A DNA stretch of 64,000 nt from Cristatella mucedo (lineage: Eukaryota > Bryozoa > Phylactolaemata > Cristatellidae). A model generated the notes under the pieces. The model did not search any database. It saw only the letters and a list, made by a program, of their open reading frames with translations, and was not told where the DNA came from. Position 1 is the first letter of the stretch. The number at the start of each line of letters is the position of its first letter. Location of the stretch: contig WPIO01000127.1 in assembly GCA_009760855.2 (NCBI GenBank), positions 574,501 through 638,500 on the forward strand, written 5' to 3'. A program made the translations under genes and the position numbers. Positions 23,001 through 35,661 of the stretch are shown piece after piece.

Positions 23001-26000
23001 CAGCCCTTTATCCCAGAGACTGTAGGCCACTACCCAGTCTCCACTTCGTCAGAGGTCACTCCCACTGGCAGCTTAGTCAAGAGGCCTGAGAAGTTGCTGC
23101 ACACATGACCTCTGACCTCTCAGGTTACTGCTATTTCCTTCTTTCAGGACTTCTGGTCTGTGCCCCTAATCTTGGGCTGATCTTCCTGCTGAGCACTCTT
23201 TCGAGAATTCGTGCCTACTTAGAGACGGATGCCACAGGTTCATTGACCTGTTGTAGTCGTAGTTACATGAGTGAGACCCGCCAGAGGTTCACTATTTACT
23301 GCCTCCCAGTCACCTTTGAGTCGGGTTGAAAAGTGCCTTGCAGCTGATGGCAGCTGTTCTGTGGGTCCTACCTGCTGCTGGGTTAGGCCAGATGTAAGAA
23401 CCCACAAAAAAGTATGCTAATTTCACTGTAACATTATCATGCCATGATAATTTTCGAATCTTTTCAACGTTCACGAGTGAAAGCATTAGGCAGCAGGTTT
23501 CGACTAGCCGTGCCTGTACCGGCCCGTCGAGACTTTACTGGCTGTGCAGAAGTTTTAGAAGGGTAACAATAAAAATAATAAATATGTAGAGCACCCTTAG
23601 AGAACTTAATCTCTTTCTAGGCACTTTACATATGCTGTAGCACACATCATAGTGAACAGTTTTACATCGATGCTTTGTCATCAAGTGTGTAACCAAATGA
23701 GAGCTTTTGCAGCTGAATCGTATACATTGGCCTAATGAAATTGCCCCCCCCCCACCTAATGAGCAGCCACTGCCTTGTCTGCTGTAGAGCAGGCAGCCTT
23801 GTGCTCGATGGATGCTGCTACTGAGCTGAGATCATTGTACAACTGCAGCAGCTATCTCGTTTGTCTGAACCTTGAGTGGAAGATATAAAAACTCCGACCT
23901 CAAGCTCATCGAGCTTTGGCCTGCACTCAGGCCTGCCTGCCTGCACTCAGGCCTGCCTGCGTCGTTTATCTTCAGCTCCGAACTAACGAGAGCTGCCACG
24001 AATGGCGGCAGCTCCGATTCTTGCTGCCAGAGCAGATGCTTGTCAGTCATTGGTGCAAGCAAAGGCTTCTGCAGTCACAAGTGTCTGCCAAATGCGGGCC
24101 CTCGACGTGCCGCCTTGCTGGTTTCTGTACTGGCAAATGGCCTTCCCAGTGCGTATCGAATGCTGTGCCTCTCCCATCAGTGTCCGGCTAGCCACGGCTT
24201 ACAGAGCACAGGTCCGAGCCCAGTGGGCAGACATTTTACGTCATGACTAGCAGAGAGGGGACAGTGCTCAGCAAACTCGACTGTCAATGATAATGCTAAT
24301 GTTAGGCCAATCGAATAGCAGCAGTGCTGTTCACTTGCTCTTTCTCACTAATAATAAGAATAATAATGTACTTGATAAAGCACCCCCAGAGAACTTAATC
24401 TTATTCTAGGCACTTTACATTTGCTGCAAAGGGAAACGCTATTGAATGGTGAGTAATATCATGCTTGATAAACAACATGAATAACATGGTTAGGGGTGAC
24501 ATGCACAGGGTCAGCATGCAAGTGTTGTTAGTGGCAGCATGCACAGTGTCAGCCTGCATAAGCACATTCCTTTCCATAAGCACATTCCATGCATAAGCAC
24601 ATAAGCACACTCCTTTCGTCGGTACTTGGTATCTCTATAGCTGGTTCTTAGATCGTGCAGCATGCTTTTTCGACCGGACAAAGCTCTAAAAAATGTGTGC
24701 ATTGAATGGACGCAGGCAATGCCTGTCGAAATTGGTGAATTGATCGTAGCATTTTCTGTCTAAATATATAAATACAATTTATTTATATAGCGCCCCAAGA
24801 GAACTTCATCTCTATTCAGGGGCTTCACATATGCCTCGGGGCTCGAGCCCACGACCTCAGCCAGACCTTGATCGGGGGGGGGGGGGGGGGGGAGGAGGCG
24901 ATAGCACCTTATCTGCTGGACCAAATGTCAATCGTTCAACTCGGAGACACGTGCTTCTTTTTTCCACCCGCGTGCCACGTGACACGTTCTGAAAGGCTAT
25001 TGTGGCAAGGAAACCTGGCTGCTGTCAGTCACCTGCACATCAATGTTGGCCATTTGACGTTTCTTTTACTGTGAGGCCATCTCGATTTGCTGTTGCTGTG
25101 TTAACGTCCATGAGCTAGGGCTGGGAGATGTGGAGACCGATCACCTTCACCTCTCAGCTGCCTGCTGGTGAACTAATGTGGCTGCCCCTCCCCCTACGAT
25201 TGGCGCTGGGAAATGCCGGACTCCTGAATTCCACTCTGTGATCATGGCAATGTTGAGGTTCTATTGGAGTAATAAATGCTTCATGCCTGGCTGGCAGCCC
25301 ACCCAGACGAAGTAAACATGGCAAACTCATTAGGAATTAGGAGGTGTTGTATGCATGAGTTGCAGTGAAGTAGCCCACAGCAGCTTTGCCTGCTGGAGCT
25401 GTGCCTGGGCAGTTCTGCTGCTGTCATAGCTTGGATTGTCATCAGCGTACCCTCCACAGCTTGACAGTGTCGTGGGCATCCATTTCCGTTGCTCAGCTGC
25501 AGCCCGTTCGGCATGAAACCAGACAAAATAGGATGCATATCATTTGCAAATAATGCCCAAACCTGCATCCCAACGTCAGCACAGGCAAGCAGCAGTGGCA
25601 TATTTCTGGCAGTAATTCTAAGTACTATGTGTGAGGTTTCACACTAGCTTAAGATTTGCCGTTTTTACCATCCGCTGCAGTGGTAGCAACAGGCCATGCC
25701 GGTCCTGCTCACGTGCTTTCGCTTCGTTGAAAAGCCGTGAGCACGACTGCAGACTCCGAGCCCGTTCGTAGCAGTTAGGTGTTAGCAACGCGTTGAGCCA
25801 TCTGTCTAGCCTGCTGCTTGACCGAAAGTCCGAGCTTCAGCGGCCTCCCGCCCTCACTTTGCATAAGCTTTGTTCGTAGGGTGCTAGCCTGGATTTTCCA
25901 GGGTAGCATCCTACCCTAACCCTGTGAATCGATATATGACCTCTAATATCTCACTGGTTTATGAATTGCTGGCAAAAAAGATTTCACCAAAATACCGTAC

Positions 26001-28432
26001 CTCGCATGAGTTTGCATTATTTGTTACAAATCTCACTTGCTACCACTTGGTTTTCTTAGCAGGTGCAGAAACATGCAATATGTTTGCTGTATCTGGAGCC
26101 GCTTCTGACTTTTGACGTGGTCGCAATTTTTCGAAGGATATTGTTTGATTGCACCGTTTGAGAAATACTGAGATAGAATTTTTTGGATGCACCAAGAAAG
26201 CACCTCTTAATAAAATGTGTTGAGCAGTCATACCGTGTTGGGCATTTTCCAGAATCCATCATTTTGGGCTTGAATACGCTATTTTGAGCATGCACAGCCA
26301 TAGGCACAGTTGACATGGTTTGATGCGGTTCGAAACGATTCAAGATGTTTCGGCCCAATGGCTAAGGTATTTGCCTCGACCGAGGTCAATGTGAATGTAT
26401 TTGATGATCGAGGTCATCGGCTCGAGCCCCACAGCTCACGTCAAGCTCCTAAATAGAGAATAAGTTCTCTTTCGGCACTATCCACACGAACTATTTTTTT
26501 ATTTATATTTAAGATGCCATGCCAAGATGGAAATGAAAAATAAACAACAGTATTCTTTAATAAATAGGGAAATTGTGAAGAACTTTTATAAAGCTGTTTC
26601 CTCGGCTTTAACTCTCAATTTGCCAAGTGCGTGAACTGAATTGATATTCCTTGCATGATAGCAATACACATTTTTCAATACTTCCAGATCACAAGGGTTT
26701 GGTATCTAAGCTCCACAATAAAGTCTGCCTACTTTCAGCTACATAACATTGCTAAAATTCGGGCATGTTTAGACAGGGATACTACATCTAAGTTGGTCCA
26801 TTCATTTGTGACATCTCGTCTTGACTTTTGTAATTCACTGCTTGCTGGTCTACTGGCCTGTGCACTTATGTGCTTACAGCTGGAGAAAAACTCGGCCGAT
26901 AGGCTTGTCTGTCGTGAGCATCCCAGTTGCCACATCACACCACTTCTTGCCGACCTACACTGGCTCCCAATCAAGCAATGCATCGACTGCAAGGTTTTGT
27001 CACTCACTTTTAGGTCTCTTCACTCTTTGGCTCCAGCCTACCTATAAGATCTACTGTCCCACCAGGCTAAACGTAGTACCAGTAACTTTTCGGAATCTGA
27101 TTGTTTACCTATACCTCGTACAAACCTCAAATCCTTCGGAGACCATGCCTTTAGTTCATAGGCTCACAAAGCGTGGAACTCACTTCCGACTTGCGTCACA
27201 ACATCTCCTGACTTGACCACATTTAAAAAGAAACTAAAACACACTTATATGTCACAGCATTTCGTGGCTCCTTGTAATTCGTCGTTTATGTGCTTATGTG
27301 AGCTGGCACTGAGCATGCTGCCACTTACCATACTTGCATGCTGACCCTGTGCATGTCACCCCTAGCCGTGTTATTCTTGCTGTTTATTGAGCATGCCGCC
27401 ACAAACTATTTGATCGTGCTTCCTATGTAGCAAATTTAAAGCACATAGAATGAGATTGAGTTCTCTAAAGGTGCTTTTTCAAGTGTATTATTGTTACCAT
27501 TATTATTATCAGGTGTTTTCCAAGACTTCTGGCCGTTGTTTATGGTTCCGAAGGTTTTTTTATCAGAAAGCTTAGTTGGCTGGTTTCTCCCTCCAACTGC
27601 AATCGATTTTATATATAATCTCGAGCCTGATCTGACCCTACTGCAGCCCATGCACAGAAACAGGTGTATCAAATCAGGACCATTGCCGAACTAAGGCCGA
27701 CACAGGCGGCATCACGCCTTCCTTTTTTTAAGAGGGCTTCTTTGGTCCATCCACAAATTCTTTTCTTGTAGTCTGATATCTCTGCCGAAAATTAAACTGA
27801 TTCTCAATTCAATTGAAATTCAAATCTAAGCCTCCTAACCGGCCACTACCCTTCATGCCTGGCGCTGCATCACTACTTTGGCTAGTGAATGGTATTATTT
27901 CGAGCACTTTAGAGTTTCTATTAGTGCCAGTTAGTGTTTTCGATGGGTAGCAAAAATTTGCTGTCAATCGTATCCTAACAGCACTGAGCCACTAGATCAT
28001 TAGTAGCTGGTGTGGAAGGTCGCACGTTCAGCTACCAATGCTGAGTGGCTGGGACACAAGTCTCAGGTGTCACAGGTTCAGTACCCAGACTGACGACAGT
28101 TTTTGTAATCTTTTTGTTCAGTTCAAAAGTGCTTCGATATCTGGTAGAAGTGCTGCAAGGCTGCGTAAATCCGACGATTCGCTTTGCCTGTGCCAGTTTT
28201 TACCGATTTATTTATTTTTCATATATTAACTTAAGTGTCATCGTTGATGCTGCAGCTGCTGGTGGAATTTTCGGCTTTCAAGGAGCTGCGTTCAAGCTTT
28301 TCGGCATGGTTTACGTCGAAATGCTCGACCACTTCCGAAGCGACCCGAAGGTTACACTCTACGTGTTTAGCCTCAGTGGAATGGTGGCAGTGGTATCCGG
28401 TACGTGGGTAGCGCAGCCAGCGGGAGCAAACC

Positions 28433-28523
<91 letters not shown>

Positions 28524-30454
28524 TCACCTCTTGCGAGCATGTCCGGGTGGCACAAGGGAGCACTTCCGGTGAGCCCGTTTCGGTATCAGTTCCGGTCCGG
28601 CCTCATGCCTTATGCTTTGCACTGTGAGCTGCACGGTGACTGGCCGGTTGTGGTGCAGTTAAAGCCAGACGCTTTGTCGGCCGGCTGCCTTCGCCCAGTG
28701 CTGCCTAGCCTGCAGCCGTCGCCTGGTGCTGCTTTTTTCGGGGCAAAGGTCAAAGGTCAAAGTTCAACTTCCCTTGATTCCTGTCTCGAGCAGTAGCAAG
28801 CAGACGGCTACACATTGGACCTAAAAAACGAGGAAGTTTCGAACTTCAATGCTTGCCGTCGGTCGGCAATGCAGAGCATCCAGGACACCTGCTATTGGTT
28901 TGTTCAATCTTTGTGCCAGCTTACCATAGTGACTGCCGAGAGCTATGGTGGGCAATTACTGTATGGTGGACCAAGTGAGGCTTTGACGATAGTCTAGTGT
29001 CGCGCTCTGAATTCATTCGAAGCAATATCCAATATTTTGCAATATTTATTATTTAGCAATATTTTGTCGCTTACTTTTAGGTCCCTTCATTCTTTGGCTC
29101 CAGCCTATCTCTCAGATCTACTCCCCCACCAGGCAATGCATCATACCACATCCTTTTCGGAATTCAACAGTCTAGAAATACGTCGTACAAACCTCAAATC
29201 CTTTGGAGACCGTGCATTTAGTTCGTATGCTCCCAAAGCCTGGAACTCCCTCCCGACTTGCGTCAGAACATCCCCTGACTTGACCACATTTAAAAAGAAC
29301 TTAAAAACGCACCTATTTAGGACAGCATTTAGTGAGTTCCCGTGATTCGTCCTTGATGTGCTTACTCGTGCTGACGCTGTGCTGTGCATGCTGCCACTAA
29401 CCACATTTGCATGCTGACCCTGTGCATGTCACCCCTAACCATATTAGAGAGAGATTGAGTTCTCTGAGGGCGCTTTATCAAGTGCATTATTATTATTATT
29501 ATTATCCGAGATCAGTGGCGGTGCCAAGTCATACGACGATGAACGCCCAAAAAGCTTACCGAGAGCTCTGGGAGATGCCAGAATTTCATGGCAGACCAGA
29601 GCAACCTCTTTAATGGTAATTTAACCACTTGCGATGGGCTACCGTATTTTTAGACAGCTTCATCGCCCCCCCCCCAACTGACGTCACGACATCGGGCAGG
29701 GGGCGACTTGACGACATTTAAAGATAAACCAAAAACGCACCTATTTATCACAGCATTTAGTGGGTCCCAGTGATTCGCTCTTTATGTGCTTATGCATGCT
29801 GACATTGTGCATGCTGTCACTTACCGTACTTGCATGCTGACCTTGTGCATAATAATAATAATAATAATAATAATAATGCACTTGATAAAGCACCCTCAGA
29901 GAAATTAATCTCTCTCTAGGCGCTTTACATTTGCTGCAAAGGGAAATGCAATTGAATGGTGAGTAATATCATGCTTGAAAAACAAACAAAATGAATAACA
30001 TGGTTAGGGGTGATATGCACAGGGTCAGCATGCAAATGTGGTTAGTGGCAGCATGCACAGTGTCAGCACGCATAAGCACATGAAGGACGAATCACAGGGA
30101 CCCACTAAATGCTGTCCTAAATAGGTGTGTTTTTAAGTTCTTTTTAAATGTGGTCAGGTCAAGGGATGTTCTGATGCCTGTAACCCCTAACCATATAATT
30201 CTTGTTGTTTATTGAGCATGCTACCACTAATCATTTGATCGTGCTTCTTATACAGAAAATTTAAAACGCCAATGAAGAGAATGAGTTCTCTGTGAATACC
30301 ATAGAAATGCATTACTATAATTATTATTAACATTTATGGTCTAGTGGTTAAGGTGCTTGCCCCGACCAAGGTCTGGTTGAGGTCGTGGGCTTAAGCCCCG
30401 AGGCATGTGAAGTGCTTGAATAGAGATTAATTTCTCTTGTGGGCTATACAAACG

Positions 30455-30536
<82 letters not shown>

Positions 30537-33500
30537 CTCTCTAACCATCAATGGAATACACTCGGTCAAAGCTCTAAATGCACTGGCAGTCTCATTTCTC
30601 AAAAACAAGATCTCAAGATGCTAACGACTCACTTGCACGAGAGTCAGCTAAAGATGAAGCTACGTAGCGTGCTGACCCTGTGCATGTCACCCCTAACCAT
30701 GTTATTCATTTTGTTTGTTTTTCAAGCATGATTTTACTTACCATTCAATTGCATTTCCCTTTGCAGCAAATGTAAAGCGCCTAGAAGGAGATTAAGTTCT
30801 CTGAGGGCGCTTTATCAAGTACATTATTATTATTATTACTGAGCATGCATGCATGCATGCTGGAGTTGTCTGTTTGGAGATATTTTTAATGCTATCTGTG
30901 TATCGTAGTAGAAAGTCAAGCCGATTCTCATTCAGATCTCATTTATATGGCGGCAGAAGAGCCTTTGTGGCTATCAGCCCTGCTTGAATTGAGCAATACT
31001 GAACTGCCAGCTGCAGAACTTAAACCTACAGCTCGTGAAGTCTGTGCAATCCCACACCCCTGGACGGTTGTCCATGGGTATGCTGCTCGCCTCATAAGTC
31101 TAATCCCGTGAAATTCACGAAGCCTTAGTCGTAGAACCAAGGATTTATTTCCACTGAGTTTCCTAGTTTTCGTCTGACTTGTGACTGCATGACACCCATC
31201 GGCCACTGCACAGGCAGCACATGATTTGTGTTAATCTAAGCTCATATCAAATACAGAATAATAAGTGCATAGGTATGTAAAGCTGATAAACACTATCTGA
31301 ACACTATCTGCAGTAATTGCATTCTTCAATTCTCAGCTCAACATGCATCTGTTGTGGTCAGCTTTTTCTGTTTCAGTGAACTTGTCGTTTTTGTTCTAAT
31401 GTCATTTGCATACCTACATGTGCGTGATTCAGTGCATGCTACTAGCCGCAGGTCTTACTAACTTGTGACCACGAGTTTCTTCATGCTTACATAAGCGTTC
31501 TGGTCTTAAAATGGTATTTTTTGGCTTTTGCATGCTTAATAGTATGACTGTCAGTACTAAAATCCGCCTATTTTCAGCTTCATGACATTGCTAAAATTCG
31601 GGCTTGTTTAGATAAGGATACCACGTCCAAGTTGGGCCATGCATTTGTGACATCCCGTCTCGACTTCTGCAACTCACTGCTTACCGGCCTACTAGCATGT
31701 GCGATCAGGCGATTGCAGCTGGCGTAAAACTCTGCAGCTAGGCTGGTCTGTCGTGAGCGTCGCAGTTGTCACATCACACCACTTCTCGTTGACCTGCACT
31801 GGCTATCAGTCAAGCAACGGATTGACTTCAAGGTTTTGTCACTCACTTTTAGGTCCCTTCATTCTATGGCTCCACCCTATCTCTCAGATATACTACCCCA
31901 TCAGGCCAAGCATCGTACCACCCGCTTTTCGGCATCCAACAGTCTACAAATACCTCGTACAAACCTTAAATCCTTTGGAGACAGTGCATTTTGTTCGTAT
32001 GCTCCCAAAGCCTGGAACTCCCTCCCGACCTGCGTCAGAACATCCCCTGACCTGACCACATTTAAAAGGAACTTAAAAACACACCTATTTAGGACAGCAC
32101 TTAATGGGTCCCTGTGATTCGTCCTTGATGTGCTTACTCGTGCTGACGCTGTGCTGTGCATGCTGCCACTAACCACATTTGCATGCTGACCCTGTGCATG
32201 TCACCCCTAACCATATTATTCATTTCGTTTGTTTTTCAAGCATGATTTTACTTACCATTCAATTGCATTTCACTTTGCAGCAAATTTAAAGCGCCTAGAA
32301 AGAGATTAAGTGCTCTGAGGGCGCCTTATCAAGTGCATTATTGTTATTCTTATTATTACTCTATGGGTACTGATTGTCTTGCAGCAAGTTCTCAAGTGCT
32401 AAGATAGAGATTATGTTTTCTAAGGGTGCATCACAAACGAAACTTTATGATTTATTCTTATTCTTATCATTAATATTAGTACTAGTTTCGCTCAGAAATG
32501 CTTGTTTATTTTACCTCAGACCATTCCGAAAACTCGAGCCGTCTGCCGAAGCCACGTAGGAGCAGCTTATTGTAAACTTGTCTGCTCATCAAGTCACATA
32601 TCACGATCAGATCAGATCAGATCAGATCACATAGTCCTGGCTCGTGTCACGATGCGTGACAGACCGACTGCCTTTCTTTCGACCCGAAGGCTGTGTGCTG
32701 ATCGTGAGCTCGTTGTCTGCTCGGGCGTGCGGCAGCCGTCGAGAAGTAGCCACAAGCAGCATCAGCTGCCCTTGCAGCAGCAGCTCGTACGCTGAGCAGT
32801 CAGCACGCATGACATCACTCCGTTGTCGCTCTCGGTTCAGCTCTGAGCGGTCGTCGTTTCTAGCCACGTGGTTCACAATGGCCGGGGCAAAGTGACATTC
32901 GCTGTACGCTCACACTTGCAGGACCTCTGGTGTCGATGCTCATCCACAAGACGTCGCAGCGCTTTGTCGCGGCCACCGGCTCGCTGTGCATGGCCGCTGG
33001 CATCGTTGGCACCGGCTTTGCTCCGTCCATGGAAGTGACGTTCATCACGTGGGGTCTGATTTACGGTGAGTCGGCATCACAGCCGTAACCGTTGGCAACG
33101 TAACGCCGATGCTCGGAATGTTTCGTTCTCTTAGATTGACTGCTTACAGCTTGAGTCTCTGGAATGTGCTCTCTATGTGCAACACACCACTTGTTAGCAG
33201 CCTGATGCGTGGACAATCGGCTTGACGCCCTTGACAATTTTGCTTTTAGTGTAGCTGCGCTTAAGTAAGACGAAGAACTGCTCGGCTACCATCCGTGGAA
33301 GGTTTCTCTTTTTACTTTCTCAACCCGAAATCCTTAGTCCAGTAGCCGTTGCCGCACGAACCGCTTTCGACTTCAAGCTTTTTTCGGCTCCTGCTTAACT
33401 ATCTTTTGAATCTCGGGTCCTTTGTCCAGCTAATAGTAAGTTTCCGATAGTGGACATAATTTGTGGTCAGGCAGCCAAGTAGGAATCCAGTCTTCATTTC

Positions 33501-33976
33501 TGACGTTTTGACTTTGATTTTTGATTTTGATTGATTTCTGACGTTTTGACTTTATCCCCGTTCTTTGCATTTTGAACCGCACTATTTTCATTTTAGGGAA
33601 TTCTGATACCATTTTTACAGTCCATTTGAGTCAATACGTTCGAATATGGTCGTACTGACCGAATCTAAATAAACGCAGCTTGAACGTGGTAGGAGTTCAT
33701 GCTGCAACGTTTTTTTTTGAAGCAATAGAGAGTGCCTATTTATTCTTTTCAAGATTAACTCTGAAATGGGAAGAACTGAAGAAAGTCTTAGCCATCACTG
33801 TCAAACGTGACTCTGCAGCAAGGAGTGCACGAGTAGAGGCCTGTGAAAGCTATCAATGATGGACTGAACAGCATTGTAGGTCTTTTTGAACAACTGTCTG
33901 AGGACAGGTGAAATGCTTGAAACAGGAAGTGAAGCTGGAAGTCTCGTGCATTGTATTTTGAGCTTCAGCTTTTTGG

Positions 33977-34020
<44 letters not shown>

Positions 34021-35626
34021 TGTATAGCGCCCCAAGAGAACTTAATCTCTATTCAGGCACTTAACATATGCCTCGGGGCTCGAGCCCACGACCTCAGCCA
34101 GACCTTAGTCGGGATGAGCGCCTTAACCACCGTACCAAACCAGCTCGGTGGTTCTGTTGCCATTTTGGTAAGCATTTTACAGAAGATTGACCTCCGCATT
34201 CAGAAAGGACTGCTGGATTCAAAGATCCACTCCAGCGACGCCTATTATGACCTTCACTCTTCTATTGAGAGATTGAGTTGTCAAGACTTCAAGAAGACCC
34301 GTGCCGAGAATCACTACTAGATGCCAATAGGAGGTGCGGATTGTGGGGAGATGCAGTTGAACCAAGAATCTGCCGAAGGACACAGATGCCTGGAGAACGT
34401 TCTCAAAATTTCGGTCTTACGGCAGAGAAGATTTCTATAAATAAGATTGTTATCTTATTTATCTTATTATTTATCTTATTTTATTTCTAGATTTCTATAA
34501 ATACGATAATGAAGAACGGCGTAGACTATCACCGACAAGAAATTAGAACTAGGTTTTCCCGGCTCACATATCTTGATATGCCAAATTTGGTTTCTTGTTG
34601 GAAATTGAGAAGCTTTTGAAGACACTTGAGCAGACCGAACTCCACTAGCAATATCTCGATCTTGGATGCTTCTATTGTTTATACGTTGATGGAACTGAGC
34701 TGTACAACAAAAGGTGTGACTGTAAAATGCTTCGTGCCACTCGGCACCGACACCCCACTGGAACTCACGTCTTTCGTTGGCAGTTATGGAGAGGATATGT
34801 TTCCTAATTTTAGAGTTGCAACCTTGCAAGCTCTTCTCACCATAGCTGTACCAGTTGCCAGTTTTTAACTTTCCTTTAGCAAGCTGAAGTAAATTCTGTC
34901 TTACGTGAGAGCGTCAATGGGGCAATATTGACTCTCTGATTTGGCCTTGTTAAGCATAGAGAAAGAAACACTAGAAACTACCGACTTTCAAACTAATAGA
35001 CCAGTTTGCCACATAGAAGGCAAGAAAAATGTACATACGTTAAGGCCGTGATAGCTACCTTGTATCATTACTACAGTTAATAAAACTTTCTCAACTAAAT
35101 ATTCCTGTCAGCATGTTTTTGCATTTCTTCTATGGTGGAGTTATTTTACAGCAACTGACTGACTAGGGGAGGGGCGCCATTTGTAGCTTTGTCCCCAGCG
35201 CCAAACGGTCTCACTTCGCTTTTGTTTCTCTCTCTCTCTCTCTCTGTGTGTCTCTTTCTCTCTCACTGTGTCTCCCTATCTATGTCTTTCTATGTATCTC
35301 CTAGTCTCTGTCTCTCTGTGTGTCTCTGACCCTCTCTCTTTGTCTCTCGCTGTGTCTCTCTGTGTCTCTTTGATTCTCTCTCTGTCTGTCTCTGTCCCTT
35401 TCTCTGTCCTCTCTGTCTCTCTCTCTCTGTGTCTCTGTCCCCCCCTCTCTCTGTCTCTCTGTCTCTCTCTCTTTGTCTCTCTGTGTGTCACTGTCTGTCT
35501 CTGTCTCTCTGTTTCTCTGCCTGTCTCTCTGTCTCTCTCTCTGTCAAGCCTATCTCTATTGCATGTCTGTCTCAATTTGTCTCCCAGGTTGAAAGACAGT
35601 TCGTCTATCTATGCTCTATTCGTCTC

Positions 35627-35661
<35 letters not shown>

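Larger units (their letters stand above)
17090..28255 (+). other. Gene B intron 1 (11.2 kb)
   Basis: Bounded by gtaagc at 17090 and 'gatgctgcag' ending at 28255; phase 1. It is largely LINE and SINE sequence on both strands, itemised separately. Confidence 0.75.
28400..32921 (+). other. Gene B intron 2 (4.5 kb)
   Basis: gtacgt at 28400 and 'cacttgcag' ending at 32921. It holds the (TC)n, (TA)n, LINE and SINE pieces listed separately. Confidence 0.75.

Noticed and set aside
32502-32895. Extra 5' extension of gene B exon 3
   Set aside because: Open frames here are not in frame with the exon through a usable acceptor, and exon 3 starts cleanly at the 32921 acceptor with matching phase.
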